Assembly (NCBI GenBank): GCA_002081555.1
Contig: MZNV01002330.1
Location: 1-33,005, forward strand
DNA: 33,005 nt
Source: Protostelium mycophagum
Taxonomy: Eukaryota; Evosea; Variosea; Protosteliida; Protosteliaceae
Reading direction: 5' to 3'
Below are positions 20,518 to 32,869 of the stretch, one piece after another. The notes beneath the pieces were generated by a model. It had not been told where the DNA came from. It did no database searches and was given only the letters and a program-made list of their open reading frames with translations. The first letter of the stretch is position 1. Every line of letters begins with the position of its first letter. Position numbers and translations under genes: made by a program.

Positions 20518-20658
20518 TTTAATTGTGCATAATGACCACCGATCGCCCTTGATACAACCAGACATTATTTTGAAAATCAAACAAATACATCAACATGATT
20601 AAGAGTAAGACGTTCTTTCGTGCCTCACAGTGTTTATTATTTGATTCATAAGAAGTCC
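20518..20658. other. intergenic CUL1 / UFSP2
   Basis: 141 bp between the CUL1 stop and the UFSP2 start, both on the minus strand. It must hold the CUL1 3' end and the UFSP2 promoter. No further gene is seen. Confidence 0.5.
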
Positions 20659-23600
20659 TCAGGCAACCTAGATGAACATAAGTGATACATTCATGCTCTG
20701 CGTCTGCACTCACATAGCTGTACATGTCCTTCTGACCTTCTACACGTTCCAAGTACTCCTTCTCTATCAGAATGTCTATGCACTTCTTTATCATTGTGAT
20801 AGAAGGCTTAAATCTAGTCTGAAGCTGTTGTACAACCTATATAAATCAGCATACGACAAATTTTTTCAAATAATTTTATAAAAATAAAAGAAATTCATAA
20901 AACAGAGAGTAAAGACTGAAGATCACATCACCTCTGAGATGAGATTGGCATGATTAAGTCTCTTTCTCATCTTCATGATTCGGACAGTGGCCGCCTGTAT
21001 GGCCCACTTTCTGTCCTCCTCCACCGTCTTGTGGGTGCTGTCACTCTCCTCCTTCAACTTGAAATTCTCAGAACAGATTTTTCATCTTGAAATCTCACCT
21101 GTTGGGGGACGGGAACGTTGATGTTCACTTTAGCTCTTTTGTTTTTATATTCCGTATTGAGAGAAAACTTGTGGTGCTTTTCAATCTCCTCTTCTTCAGG
21201 CTCCATATTTAGAATCTTTGCCTTCACAAGTGACTGGAGAATGTCAGAGTTTTGTAAATTAAAATAAGATTTGAAAAATACCAGCAGAGTAGTGCGAAGG
21301 GCGGACTCTGTCAGTTGTGTGGCGATGCTGATCAATTCTGCCGTGAGAGATTCTTCATTGTTGAACAACAGCAGCACACCCATCTGGTAAGTAGAGGCTT
21401 GTAACGTGTAGCCAGACTTGTTGCTGGTCAGGTAGGATGTCTTTATCTCTCCTTTGGAGAGTTGGTGGAGCCAGTTTAATTTCCTTCCGCTGTGTTGCGC
21501 AGAGTAAAATTTTTGAAAGAGTTGTTCGCAGGCTTGGAGCTATAAAGGTCAACATTTTATAAATCTTCTTTTTAAAATTGACTTGGAATAAATTTTTGTC
21601 AATAAGAAACATGCTTCAGATAAAAAATTGTCGCAAATACCTCTTTGGGAATGGTGAAATTTGTGGTTGGCGGTTGCAGAGGCCAGGATCCTGTGGCGAG
21701 TACGAGTATGGAGAAATCAACACCCAAGTTGGCCTGCTGCCTCTCCACGTCGCTCTTGAATTTATCCAACAGATCGCGACTGAGCGACATGTCTGTAAAC
21801 ATTCTCTGCAATTTAGAAGTGTATTCATAGCCACAAGTCGACTGTGACGTGTTAGTTTCGGGGAAATCCGGATAAATTATACCTTCAATTTTCCGATCAT
21901 GACACCCTCTAAATCCTCCGAAGCTGAAGTAGCGTGGATCAACCTCTTCGCCAACATCTTACTGTAGAAGGTCTGGAACACGTCCTTGTCCTCTAGATAT
22001 TTAAAGACGACCATCACGTCAGTGAGAAGTGTCTCCATCTCTTGCTCTTCGGGGTTCTTGGCACTCTTCTTTAATAACAAGTCGGTGTATCTTTTTATGT
22101 CATTTTTTTTCCACTAAAAAATTTTCTTCACCTCGCCAGGAGTTCTGGTGACTTGGACGCGGACTTGGCGGCCTTGCAGACGGCGTTGTCGTTTATAAAC
22201 CTCCTGCAAGCCTTGTCTAAAGAGGCCACAAATCCGGAATCGTTTCTGAAGGCGGTGATGACCAAGTCATTGTACTTCTTGTAGACCTTCAACAGAGAGT
22301 CCACGTATAACTTGGGATCCTGGTGTGTTTAGTTTTCATTATGGGTGGAGGTGCGTACTTGTATGGCGGCTACTGCGACTGTCTCTACTGTCTGGGAGCC
22401 GATGGTCTGTACATGTTTCTCCAGCATGTTACGTAAAAAGTCTAGGCCCTTCTGGATACGGTGCAGTAAATTATACATTCTCGTGAGATCTTCCACCTGA
22501 TCATGTTAATGATCATCATCACATGGGGATCGTGGAAAATGAGACAGACACATAAAAGTGACGAGAACTCACCTTGTCTTCCTCTAAAAGTCGTTGGAAC
22601 TCATCCCAGATTGTGGTTTGGTGTTTCTCGATCAGGACCTTATCACATTTGGCGATGAGCTCAGCCTCGCTGGAAGTGTGAAGGTACTGTCTCACTCTAT
22701 TCTGCTCCTCTGCGAGCCTTGTTTCTACCTATTTAGACATCAGAAAAAATCCAGCAAGTCTCGGGTTTACCTTTTTCATGTAGTCCGCGACGGTGTTTAC
22801 GTTGATGAAGTTTGCAGATTCCATCTGATAGTATGTCTCTGTGGCTTTGAAAAAATCTTCCTCGAAAGCGGATTTGTAGACGTCCAAGATGATCTCCTTC
22901 GGCTTGTCTCTGTTGAGACCGAGTGACACGTAGGCATCGATCACACCGTGCACGAGGCCAGTATCGATCTGCTCTCCATTTCTTTCCTTCTCTATGAGAA
23001 CGAGTAGAGCGTTAGTAAGTCTAGTCTTTAGTGCGTTGAAAAGATTATCACGCCATATGACGAGTGCTAGCTGTTGGGATCAGATGATAAAGACAATGTG
23101 AAATTCACTGACCGTGTATACTTCATAGACTGGCTTTCCATCGTCTGATTCACGTTTGATCCAATGCCGATTCTAAAATATTTAGAAGAAGCACTCAAAT
23201 ATGAAGCCTCGATCTCACTAGATATTGGAAGATGTGATTGACGTATTTCATGGCCGTAACATAACGAATCCATTCAGTATTGTAGTAATGCAGTAAACCT
23301 TCGTCTACTCGTGTTTCAGCAACCTGCTGGTGTCACAAATGATGACCAAGATGACTCAAACCTTTAAAATAGTCTTCATGTGCTTTGTGAGAAACTCTTT
23401 CAATTTAAGATATAGATCTTGGCCCACAAAATTGGCACCAGCAGACTTGTTGTTTCTACTGCTGGGCACTGATTGGGCTGTTTTTGAAGTAGTACAATAA
23501 TTATATACGCTTCTAAAGTGGAATTAAGGATAACATCTTCAAAAACAAAAGAGGTCAATCATTGAAATCAAAGGATACGAGTATAATTCCATCCACTTCT

Positions 23601-23709
23601 TCGGATTGAACCCCGAGTTGAGGTTTGTAATTAAGTGATAGACACCCGCCTCAAGTTCACCCCATATCTCCTCTAAAGTAACTCTCTTCTGTTGCTGTAT
23701 GGCTGCCAT
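20659..23709 (-). CDS. CUL1: cullin-1
   Basis: CUL1 is the scaffold of SCF ubiquitin ligases: its N-terminus binds SKP1-F-box and its C-terminus binds RBX1. The gene starts [19 protein letters not shown] and ends, after a 46-nt intron, in the canonical YSYVA. Landmarks in order are [17 protein letters not shown] (cullin repeat), [20 protein letters not shown] and [18 protein letters not shown] (cullin homology), [32 protein letters not shown], and the winged-helix site [18 protein letters not shown], whose RIMK lysine is the neddylation site. [14 protein letters not shown] precedes the end. Everything expected for a functional CUL1 is present. It is divergent from the 75-kDa subunit gene, with 206 bp between starts. 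Confidence 0.96.
23171..23187. other. intronic perfect hairpin at a CUL1 acceptor
   Basis: TTCTAAA, ATA, TTTAGAA: a 7-bp perfect stem. On the minus strand the right arm contains the intron's terminal TAG, so the 3' splice site lies within the stem. Confidence 0.7.
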
Positions 23710-23915
23710 TCTTTAATTTGTTATCGGTACTCCCTTTCTATTTCGTCTATATATAAAATTTGCTTGTATGGCAAAAAGGGACCGTCGAATGGAAGATGAA
23801 AATTGATCTTGCACAAGCTCACGTCTTCTGCCGTGACGTCATTTCCGGTAAGAGAATTCGCACTCGCGAATTTCAGTGAACAGTCAAGATCGATGATGAA
23901 GGACATTGGAAAGAT
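23710..23915. promoter_or_regulatory. divergent promoter CUL1 / complex I 75 kDa, with CRE-like site
   Basis: 206 bp separate the two start codons. TGACGTCA (23834-23841), a full CREB/ATF-type palindrome, is followed at once by TTTCCGG, an ETS-like core. A 61-codon minus-strand frame (23721-23906) also fills the space, but this arrangement fits a bidirectional promoter better. TGACGTCA also occurs elsewhere in the window, in introns and coding sequence, so binding is not proven. Confidence 0.4.
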
Positions 23916-24942
<1,027 letters not shown>

Positions 24943-25200
24943 TAAAAGGTTGTGAACAATATTTAATTTCTAGTTTCCATTCTAAATATGCACTTGTGAG
25001 CTTTTATTTATCAAATTGTATAATATCTCATGGCTGTTGGTGAACATTGTGATAGAGCAAAAGCTCATCAATAACATGTGCTTGGGTGTAAAATCAAAAT
25101 AAAAAATATAAAAATGAAAATGAAAGGTTTGTAGATGAATCTGATTACGTAATTGCGAATTGTTCCAATTTTTTTCGTGTGATCACAACCATTTTTGCGA
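24943..25200. other. intergenic, 75 kDa subunit to DPH1
   Basis: 258 A/T-rich bases with no coding sequence on either strand. AATAAAA near 24951 could act as a polyadenylation signal for the upstream gene. Confidence 0.5.
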
Positions 25201-27624
25201 TGGCGACTGAGGAAGTTCCCGTGACAGAAGAGGTAAAGAAACCTAGAAGACGTTTCGTGGGAAGGAAAAAGGCGAACATCACTTCTGATGAACCAGATTC
25301 TCAAGCGCTTCAAAGTGAGCTGCATTTGATTCTACCAAACATAATGATTGATGAGATTCAGAGAGGAAAGTAAATGGACCCCGTTTCACGCAGATGCCGG
25401 CTGAATTTATGGAAAATGTAGAATTGAATGATGCCGTTCGAGCTCTTCTGCCCTCTAATTATAATTTCGAAATTCACAAGACACTTTGGAGAATACATCA
25501 ATTGAAGCAGAAGGAATCGACATCACCAGAGTCAACATTCAGGGTAGGCACTGACTGAATTTTTCTGATGTAGTGGTTCATTTTGATGTTGCAAGTCCCG
25601 TTCTTTTTTTTACAAAATACTGATTCAATATGTGCTGCCCATTACGTTTTTTGCCATAAAAAATCGTGCGATGTCCATTTTGCTTTGCAGAAGGCAACAA
25701 CAATGTTATTGTGATGATCCGCATTGTCTATTATCTGAATCAGTAGGTCGCGCTTCAATTTCCAGAAGGACTATTGATGTATTCTTGCATCATTTCAGAC
25801 ATCTTAGAGAGGTGAGATCTCGATCACAATCCATTCTGAGATGGAGAAGGTTCGGGAAAGTGGAGATATTAATCATGGGTGACGTCACTTATGGAGCCTG
25901 TTGGTGAGTTTAAATATATTTTGTACATCCATAGAATTTTTCTTATTTTTGGAATGACGATGATCACGTTGGGATTGATGTCATACAGTGTTGATGATCT
26001 GTCAGCGGCGGCATTAGGAAGTGATTTACTTGTTCACTATGGACACAGTTGCCTCAGTAAGCCTTTTTATTCATATGTAAACAGTAAAATAAATAAATTT
26101 ATCGGTCGTATTCGATTGAAACTGATGATGTGGCAGTTCCCATAGACATGTGTAATACGAATGTACTGTACGTTTTTGTCGACATAAAATTCGACTTGGA
26201 GCATTTCGTTGAGACGGTCAAGTTCAACTTTGAAAAAGACACAAAGTTGATTCTGATCAGCACAATACAGTTCGCCGCATCTCTCAGCGTGAGTCATCTT
26301 TTTGTACATTATGACATCACCATGACATCACCTTGACATCAACATGACATCACCCATGGGTGACAACTTCACCATTTCCAGTTTGCGGCTCTGCCGCAAT
26401 GAATGTTTTTCAAGTTCATCACGGTAATTACCGCAAGAGGACACGTTTATAAACGGATCAGTAGATTCTTCAGTATTCCTTTTAAAAATCGGAATAATTT
26501 TCACATCGCGTAATGATGACATACAGATGGCAAAGAATATGCTATTACTGGACTATCCACAAATTGTTGTGCCACAAGCTAAGCCCCTGTCACCTGGGGA
26601 GATCTTAGGTATTTTTAAATATGACGTCATCACACATCATCACGCGCATCCCGCTCACTTTTTTGCAAGGATGTACATCACCAAAAATAACCGATGACCG
26701 CGAAGCCCTCATGTAATTTCAATCAGATTTCCACGAATTTTCCATTCTGACATGGTGTCAGTTACCTTGGTGATGGTAGATTTCACTTGGAATCTATCAT
26801 GATCTCCAATCCATCACTGCCTGCATATAGATATGACCCATACAGCAAGATCCTGACAATTGAAAAATATGATTTCGAAGAGATGTTCACCATGAGAAAG
26901 TGAGTTTTGTCTTTGAAAAGGTCAGCACAGTTGTGCAAAACCACACACATCCTCTGGATCTTTTATGCGTTGTACCGACATTATCGATTCAAAGATTTCA
27001 CTTACGAGTTCTGAAATACTAAGAGAGGCAATTGAGAAGGCTGCAAGGGCAAAGAAGATTGGAATCATTCTTGGAACACTTGGAAGGCAAGGAAGCCCCG
27101 CCATTTTGAAGGTATTGAATTTCAAATTACAGCCGATCGCATCCCTTGCCGCACTGCCAAATCAAGATTCATTCTTCCTGCAAGAAATGGATATTTGATT
27201 TTTGTGGCAATGTATGATGCAGAGTACGATAGTCACGTGCTATTTCTAGTGCACAATTTTATGGTCACATTTGTCCGCGTCATGCTAAAGAATCAACAGC
27301 GCCTTGAAGATGCTTGCCAAGTTGCAGGCCGTGACCACATCGTGTTGTTACTCTCAGAAATTTTTCCTTCTAAATTAGATTTGTTCCAAGACATAGATGC
27401 GTGGGTTCAGGTCAGTTTATTCATCGTTCTATATATAGAACACAAATAACTCATTGTAGATCGCCTGTCCAAGGTTATCAATTGATTGGGGCTACGCATT
27501 TGAGAAACCTCTCCTCAACCCTTACGAAGCCTTTGTGGCTCTGGGGCAAGCGGAGTGGCAAAGCATCTACCCGATGGACTTCTACTCTAAAGAGGGAGGA
27601 AAGTGGTCAGTTTATTTCCAATGA
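25201..27624 (+). CDS. DPH1: diphthamide synthase subunit DPH1
   Basis: DPH1 pairs with DPH2 as a non-classical radical-SAM enzyme that attaches the 3-amino-3-carboxypropyl group to the elongation factor 2 histidine, the first step of diphthamide synthesis in the cytosol. About ten exons encode the whole protein: [12 protein letters not shown] start, [142 protein letters not shown], and [13 protein letters not shown]. The three cluster cysteines (GACC, HSCL, the late acidic-pocket Cys in ACPRLS) are present. Ten extra residues ([10 protein letters not shown]) sit before VALQ. Introns vary from 41 to about 240 nt and carry hairpins and minisatellites. Confidence 0.97.
26311..26355. repeat. 11-bp minisatellite in DPH1 intron
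   Basis: About four tandem units of ATGACATCACC (one variant TTGACATCAAC), directly after a donor site. They are followed in the same intron by hairpins TTGCGGC-TCT-GCCGCAA (26383-26399) and CGGTAATTACCG (26422-26433). Confidence 0.85.
27426..27441. other. intronic perfect palindrome, DPH1
   Basis: GTTCTATATATAGAAC is a 16-bp perfect palindrome inside a 49-nt intron. It starts about 15 nt after the donor and ends about 17 nt before the acceptor. Confidence 0.75.
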
Positions 27625-27641
27625 GCAAATAAAGGCATAAA

Positions 27642-28052
27642 ATGACCATAAAAGTACCTGTCGTTCTTAACGTGACCCGCGGTAAGATGACGAGCGAAAA
27701 TATTCCAAAATGACCCGAAGCGGATGACCTCCGCATTCAATAAAAAATGTCAAAAAACGGGTTAGTTGGGCGGAAGATACACATAGTATCTCGTTCAGAA
27801 GAAGCCATGCAAGAGAAGAAGGCAATAGACTCTCGGAATATAAGAAGAGGAACACCCTTCCAATTCCAATCTGGTACGCCAGTCCATGAACGGCTGAGGA
27901 TGATCATGAGATCAGATAGACCACAAGAGACCATCAAGCTGGTTTATGCTGGTCCAAGACGGTAGATTGCGGCTGTGGGCTATGCATGGTTTAATAGAGA
28001 CTACAACTGCACTCATCTAGACGAGGGAGAAGAACCGACTGTCGGAGACTGA
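27642..28052 (+). CDS. small hypothetical gene, splicing unresolved
   Basis: Protein-like frames occur here but I do not recognise a family. The longest single piece (ATG 27747 to TAG 27965, 72 codons) contains RSEEAMQEKKAIDSRNIRRG and PVHERLRMIMRSDRPQETIK. An alternative start at 27642 (MTIKVPVVLNVTR, followed by a good gtaaga donor) could splice to the same frame near 27786. A further possible exon (27966-28052: GYAWFNRDYNCTHLDEG, then a stop) follows a TAG acceptor. The start lies 17 bp from the DPH1 stop, which is tight. The gene converges with IWR1. Confidence 0.35.
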
Positions 28053-28151
28053 TCGGTGATAAAACACGCATCTGTCTGTGCATGTGCATTTACAATCAGT
28101 TTTAAGAGGACGACAACACATGCAGCTTGTGGTGTTTTTAAGAGGAGGATT

Positions 28152-29869
28152 TTATTGTGTGGGGTACATCGCCCTCAACTTTCTCAAGAGCCGCCTCTGT
28201 CTCTGTTCTTCTGTCTCGTCCTCATCTTCGCTATCATCGATAATGTACTCATTGTATTCCTCATCTTCACTTCTATATTCCATCTCATCATCAGTGTCTT
28301 CTCCTCTGTTCTTCCTTCTCTATTGTTGTGAGCTAGGTTCATCATCTTTGTCAGCAGATTTCTTGTCGCTTGTACATTTTGTATGGCTTGCCACAACATC
28401 TCCGATCACATCGCACTTGCATTTGGTGTTGGTCTTCACTGCGGTGCTTTTGACCACATCAGCAAAGTTTTTTACACAAAAGAAAGCATCAATATTGTCT
28501 GGTTGTAGACGGCCGCCCTGAAAAACAGTTTTTCCAATGGTAAAAGACAGCAAAAAGAATTGATGAGCCACCCACATAGTCAAAGCTGTTGTTCGCCTCG
28601 TAAGGATCTACGTCTCTGTACCTCGTCACGCCGACTTGTCTGTATTGATAGTTCTCGTCTTCTTCACTGTCTGATTCTTCGCTCTCGAGCTCTTCTGGCA
28701 TCTCTTCCTCATCTTCTTCTGGGTACTCGTTCCAGGGGTGGTTTTCGTCTGTTTTGGTGAGATTTATTCGTCGTGTGTGTTTGTTTTTGGTGCTTGATCT
28801 TGGTGGCGCTCTGCGCTGTGGTTGTTGGATGTGTGGACTTTACTTTGGTGAAGAATTCAAAATGAGCGGGGAGAACCTCTACATGACACAACGTGTTGTT
28901 GTCAGTTCTTCAAGTGTTTTTGATGCGTTTTCATCGAGTTTTACTTTTTGTGTATGTTTTTGATACCGCGGCAAAAGCTGCAACGCAGAATACACTTACC
29001 GTTTGAATCTTCAGAATCATATTCCTCTCTATCATTTTCATCCTCATTGACCAGTTCTTCGTTAAAACTCTCCAGTCTCACACTAATGACCGTTACTCGA
29101 TTCAAAATTTGAATTTTAATTTTTTCAACACATAATCAATTTAAAAAAAGTTGATTAGATTCGTTCTACTCACTAGTTGCTTTCATTTTGAAAGATAGGG
29201 GATTGTTTTGATGTTTTTATGTCCTCTAAATACACATCGATGACGTAATCTTCTCTCTTCTTCTCGATGAGCTTGTCGCGCTGTTCCCTTGAAGTGATCT
29301 GGTTGATTGTCATTCATGATGCTTCACAGCTCTATGTTGAACATCAAATTGTGATGATCATACCTGATGTAATTTTCTCTTCTCCATCTGTTTGATGGTG
29401 TTGGCATCAATAATGGAGTGAGAGTACCTAAACAAACGAGAACCTTTCTTTTTGAGTGCTATGAAATGAGATACAGGACGAGATCACCTTTTTCTTTTGT
29501 TGTCATTTTCTCTTTGGATTTGACTGGGGTAGATTTCAATTCTTCATCTAAGAAGGTCTGAAGGCTCGCGTCAATCACAGTAAATTTCTCCACCATCTCT
29601 TTGAGCTCTTGTTTGTATTTTTTGGCCTCTCTGTCATCCCCCAAAACTTGCCTTCTTAGATTGATGGTTTAACATTTCACTAACTCACCAAATAAATCAC
29701 GAATCTCTTCATCTCGCTTTCTTTTGATACTAAGAGTCTTTGGTTCTTCTTTTACGGTCCCATTCGATTCTACTGTTGGTTCTTGAATGACGACTGACTT
29801 TATAGGAGTGGGATTTGTTGGAAGCACTGGCTCAAACTTCTTCTTTGGGGTTGATGTTCGTGATGCCAT
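28152..29869 (-). CDS. IWR1: RNA polymerase II nuclear import protein IWR1 / SLC7A6OS
   Basis: IWR1 binds assembled RNA polymerase II and carries it into the nucleus. The N-terminus holds basic nuclear-signal-like runs (TPKKKFEP, SIKRKRDEE). The Iwr1 domain shows the family pattern KREDYVIDVYLED, then an acidic stretch ending EEYDSEDSNDENHPWNEYPE, very like ENNWRNEYPEEE of human SLC7A6OS. The tail is acidic (SEESDSEEDENYQYRQ). After NNSFDY two endings are possible. One reads on from 28511 to a TAG at 28320. The other skips that piece and joins phase-0 to an acidic exon ending LRKLRAMYPTQ (stop 28152). The second fits the family better. It lies 146 bp from the stop of the RTA1-like gene. Confidence 0.83.
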
Positions 29870-30015
29870 TTTAAAAATGTGATCGCGCGCTTCCGGAATC
29901 AGCCTCGTTGTAGATTTTCAATCTGACGGATCACAAATATATTTCAGTGTCAGACAGCAAGATAATATCGAGAAGAATAAACCATAACGACTCATTTATG
30001 TATAGATTTGATTCA

Positions 30016-31008
30016 TTATGCTTTCTCGCTGGCTACCACTGTGTTGTTTGTCTTTCCGAAGCCTCTGAACCCGGGGTGTAGAGGTATCCATGAAACAGAA
30101 AGGATGGCCATTAAGAGTATGTCCAAGCCGAAGAAGAGTCCTTCGTTGGACGACACATAGTTGTGAAAGCCCGGAACAGCGTACTCAGCGACTCTGTAGC
30201 CAGATCTGGCGGTGAGGAGGATCATGTGTAAGTACAGGAGGTAAAAATAGATCTTCCATTCTCCAGCATCTGCAGGGGCAGGACTGGTTTTCTCCCCGTT
30301 CATGTTTAACTCCACAGTGTTGTTTGAGGCTTTGATGTTCTTTCTCACTTTGAAGTGGATGAACGCCGTCATGAAGAAAAAGAAAAAGAAGACTGCACAG
30401 GCTACCCCCACACCACTCAAGATGATACTGGAACCGATAGTAGCGTTATCGTTGGTCGCACTGGACGTTGCGAGAATACCTTGGATGTCAGATTGACTCT
30501 TGACATATTCTATATACCTCCTCCGAGACATTGTATGAGGAAAGCAGCGACATCCACTGCAAAGAAGAACCACCGGATGACTGCAGGTCTGAGTATCCAC
30601 AACTTCTTCACACCAGCTTTTTGCATTCTACAACCAGTTAGTTCACATGTACAAATGCGATGAATCTTACAACAGTGAAGCCATTGCGTAGTCTGACATG
30701 GCCAAGATGGTCGGTGCGACAAGTACAGGTATGTAATAGACGATAAATATTGCCATGTCTTCCGGATTGGATCGTGATATAATTCTGAAAGCTAGTCCGA
30801 GAACCTCTAAGGCGCACCCTACTACCACAGGAATCATAAACCAAGTCCTCTTCATGATGAGAAGGATCAGGTTGACTAATCCTGCAATGGAGAAGATTCC
30901 CACGAAGACCGCTGCAGCTGCAATGGAGGGGGGATAGCCGATGTACGACATGTCATAGTCGTATGTTGTCGAGGAAGGGGTGGTACTGTTGAATATAGTG
31001 GTATCCAT
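30016..31008 (-). CDS. RTA1-family seven-span membrane protein
   Basis: RTA1-like proteins are seven-span plasma-membrane or vacuolar proteins, best known in fungi, where members confer resistance to sterol-binding toxins or act in lipid movement. Exons 30671-31008, 30518-30627 and 30016-30479 (introns 43 and 38 nt) give 303 residues, the usual family length. An outside-facing Ser/Thr-rich start (TTIFNSTTPSST) precedes YIGYPPSIAAAAVFVGIFSI. Then come IPVVVGCALEVLGLAFRIIS, VYYIPVLVAPTILAMSDYA, FFAVDVAAFLIQCLGGG, IILSGVGVACAVFFFFFFM, YLLYLHMILLTARSGYRVAE and FFGLDILLMAILSVSWIPLH. The LIQ-GGG and ARSGYRVAEY...HPG motifs are family hallmarks. Substrate unknown. Confidence 0.86.
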
Positions 31009-31533
31009 ATAGGTTGTTGAAGATGTGAGGATGTTGGTTGTTGGATGAGTAGAAAGTGTGATGAAGAGGATGCATTGGAAGATAGGGAGAACTCACTTTT
31101 GACGGTTCCTGCAGACATATTCAAGGTATCGCAAGCCCCACGGTAAAGACTCACCAGAATCACGGTAAGGCATCGTGTCATTCTTGCAAAGGTGGGTGTC
31201 TGAATGACGTGTGAGGAGGTTTTCCTTGATCCGGGGGCGTAAGTGCGTCGAATTCACGGAATCGCGTTGTAATTGGGTGAAGATCGATCAGAACCCAAAA
31301 TGTCTTTCACTGCGTGTCTGTCGTTGATGAAAAATCAACCAATAATTCCTCAGGAGACTTCACGGTAGCGCCCGTGAATTTGCCGCAGAGCTTCCTGCTT
31401 CAAAAATTTGGGATGGGATCTTCTTTGAAGGAATAGAACACCAAAAAAACAATATTTGATTGTCTTCACAAGAATATTCAATGATCATCGCCAGCTGATT
31501 GTGACTTCAGGTCGAGGGAGATCGAATGATCAA
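31009..31533. other. intergenic, RTA1-like upstream region
   Basis: No gene recognised. On the minus strand several GT-AG pairs between 31009 and 31190 suggest spliced leader exons for the RTA1-like gene. A TTCACGG...CCGTGAA hairpin lies at 31359-31378. Confidence 0.4.
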
Positions 31534-31939
31534 CGATGAATCATCATTGAACACTTTAACCAGTGGCTCTACTTCGCAGAATAAAAAGGGAGCACACAAT
31601 ATTGGCAATCATGTGCACCATTTATGCCTTAACAAATAACAAGAGGAGAGAGAATTGACTAACCAAAAGGTGATGTCTATACGGTCAAATGCCATCTTCC
31701 TTTGGCTGATCTTCTTTCGAGGATCTTTCTTCCGTCCGATGAATCATCATTGAACACTTTAACCAGTGGCTCTACTTCGCAGAATAAAAAGGGAGCACAC
31801 AATATTGGCAATCATGTGCACCATTTATGCCTTAACAAATAACAAGAGGAGAGAGAATCGACTAACCAAAAGGTGATGTCTATACGGTCAAATGCCATCT
31901 TCCTTTGGCTGATCTTCTTTCGAGGATCTTTCTTCCGTC
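31534..31939. repeat. 203-bp tandem duplication, two near-identical copies
   Basis: Copies 31534-31736 and 31737-31939 both begin CGATGAATCATCATTGAACA and end GGATCTTTCTTCCGTC. I see one substitution (GAATTGACT versus GAATCGACT). The right copy contains the last 17 codons, stop and 3' flank of the small membrane-protein gene. The left copy is a detached duplicate of that gene end. Confidence 0.95.
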
Positions 31940-32124
31940 GAGGGCCATAGATACTTAGCTAAATATCCAAAAAAACCAGAATATGCTTTGTTTCCAGCTT
32001 TCAACAAGAAGGACCCACAAGAGGGAATAACAGCCAATGCAATTAGTACCATAGTGAAAAAAGCAGCAAAGAGTGCAGGGATTTCCTTACCTGCTGAAGA
32101 TGATCTGATCTCGAGATCCCTCAT
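31888..32124 (-). CDS. small single-span membrane protein, possibly Vma21-like
   Basis: A 78-residue frame starts at ATG 32124: a short polar N-terminus, one strong hydrophobic segment (IPALFAAFFTMVLIALAVIP), a GNKAYSGFFGYLAKYLW half-span, then an acidic/lysine tail (TEERSSKEDQPKEDGI). The size, the FFT...IP segment and the KED-type tail recall the V-ATPase assembly factor Vma21, but the second span is too short for a firm call. Its first residues come from sequence that elsewhere (32880-32930) is the leader of bL34m, so the 5' end looks acquired by duplication. The 3' end lies in the 203-bp repeat. Confidence 0.4.
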   Translation of the reverse strand: MRDLEIRSSSAGKEIPALFAAFFTMVLIALAVIPSCGSFLLKAGNKAYSGFFGYLAKYLWPSTEERSSKEDQPKEDGI

Positions 32125-32531
32125 CGTTGTAGAGCGGACTAAGAAATTGGGACCACCATTTTCAGTCCAACCGCACACGACTTACCACGATGCTCAACCT
32201 TCGCGTCAGAAGTAGCTCCAAAGGCAACCAGCACATATCTGTTCCGAGTGATGCCACTTTTCAACAACTCCAAACCATCATAGAACAGAATACTGGGGTA
32301 ACTCCACCACTCCAGAAGAGTATGAACTCGTATGAAATACAACCCACTAATATCTTAGTTCTAAGTGGCTTTCCTCCAAAAGAGTTGACGTGCCAACCAT
32401 CAACGACCATATCACAATCGGGCATCAAAGGCAATGACACACTCACTTTAGAAGTACGTTCAACACCTCTCGCCCAGAAAACAGATGAAAATGTCAACAC
32501 CACCATCCCCTCTACTCCGGTGAATCCGTGA
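32107..32531 (+). pseudogene. partial 5' copy of an OTU1-type deubiquitinase gene with its promoter
   Basis: From ATG 32190 a 113-codon frame encodes a ubiquitin-like (UBX-like) domain: MLNLRVRSSSKGNQHISVPS, ILVLSGFPPKEL, QSGIKGNDTLTLEV. This matches the N-terminal domain of OTU1/YOD1, which recruits p97/Cdc48 in ER-associated degradation. The frame stops at 32529-32531, exactly where the sequence turns into antisense bL34m. No OTU protease domain follows. The first 45 coding bases and about 80 upstream bases recur at 32883-33005. It is probably a fragment left by duplication, although a free UBX-like protein could be expressed. Confidence 0.6.
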
Positions 32532-32869
32532 GTGCGGACTCTCTTCCATCTGCTAGGCTGCCAAGTTCGCTTCACACATTGAATACTGTTTTCTTGTTCT
32601 TCTTCTATGACAGGGACAATTGAGATACTGGGAATGACAATGGGCAATATCGATGTCCTCGGGACTAAACATTCATTAAAATAAACCTTTATATTAGACT
32701 TCTAATTACCCTCTTGGATAGACATGGTCTTCATCATTCTATTAAGAGAAGATGTCTGAGGAGAGACAGAGATGAGTGGTTTCTTGTTGAGAAGAATGGG
32801 TTTGAGACATTGCTGGCTTGTGGGACGAATGAATTGGCGTCCAACCACCGCTATGTTCCTGAGGCTCAT
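32520..32869 (-). CDS. MRPL34: mitochondrial ribosomal protein bL34m, 3' truncated
   Basis: bL34m is a small basic protein of the large mitoribosomal subunit. Exon 1 (32710-32869) starts MSLRNIAVVGRQFIRP, a basic targeting-type sequence. Exon 2 begins at 32664 after a 45-nt intron and reaches CVKRTWQPSRWKRVRTHGF, an unmistakable bL34 core (bacterial KRTFQPSxLKRxRxHGF). The family then continues with about 26 more basic residues of the LARMxTKxGRxVLxRRR type. Here the sequence changes right after THGF into antisense OTU1 fragment. Either the gene is broken by the duplication, or a functional copy lies elsewhere. It is divergent from the authentic OTU1 start, 91 bp apart. Confidence 0.7.

Noticed and set aside
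23721-23906. 61-codon minus-strand frame between CUL1 and NDUFS1
   Set aside because: Its start lies 9 bp from the NDUFS1 start and its stop 11 bp from the CUL1 start, leaving no promoter for any of them. I recognise no family, and the CRE/ETS sites fit a promoter better. An upstream ORF of CUL1 remains possible.
28184-28521. 91- and 147-codon plus-strand frames rich in Ser/Leu
   Set aside because: They are antisense to the acidic and Cys/Lys-rich 3' part of IWR1, and their composition is a shadow of acidic codons.
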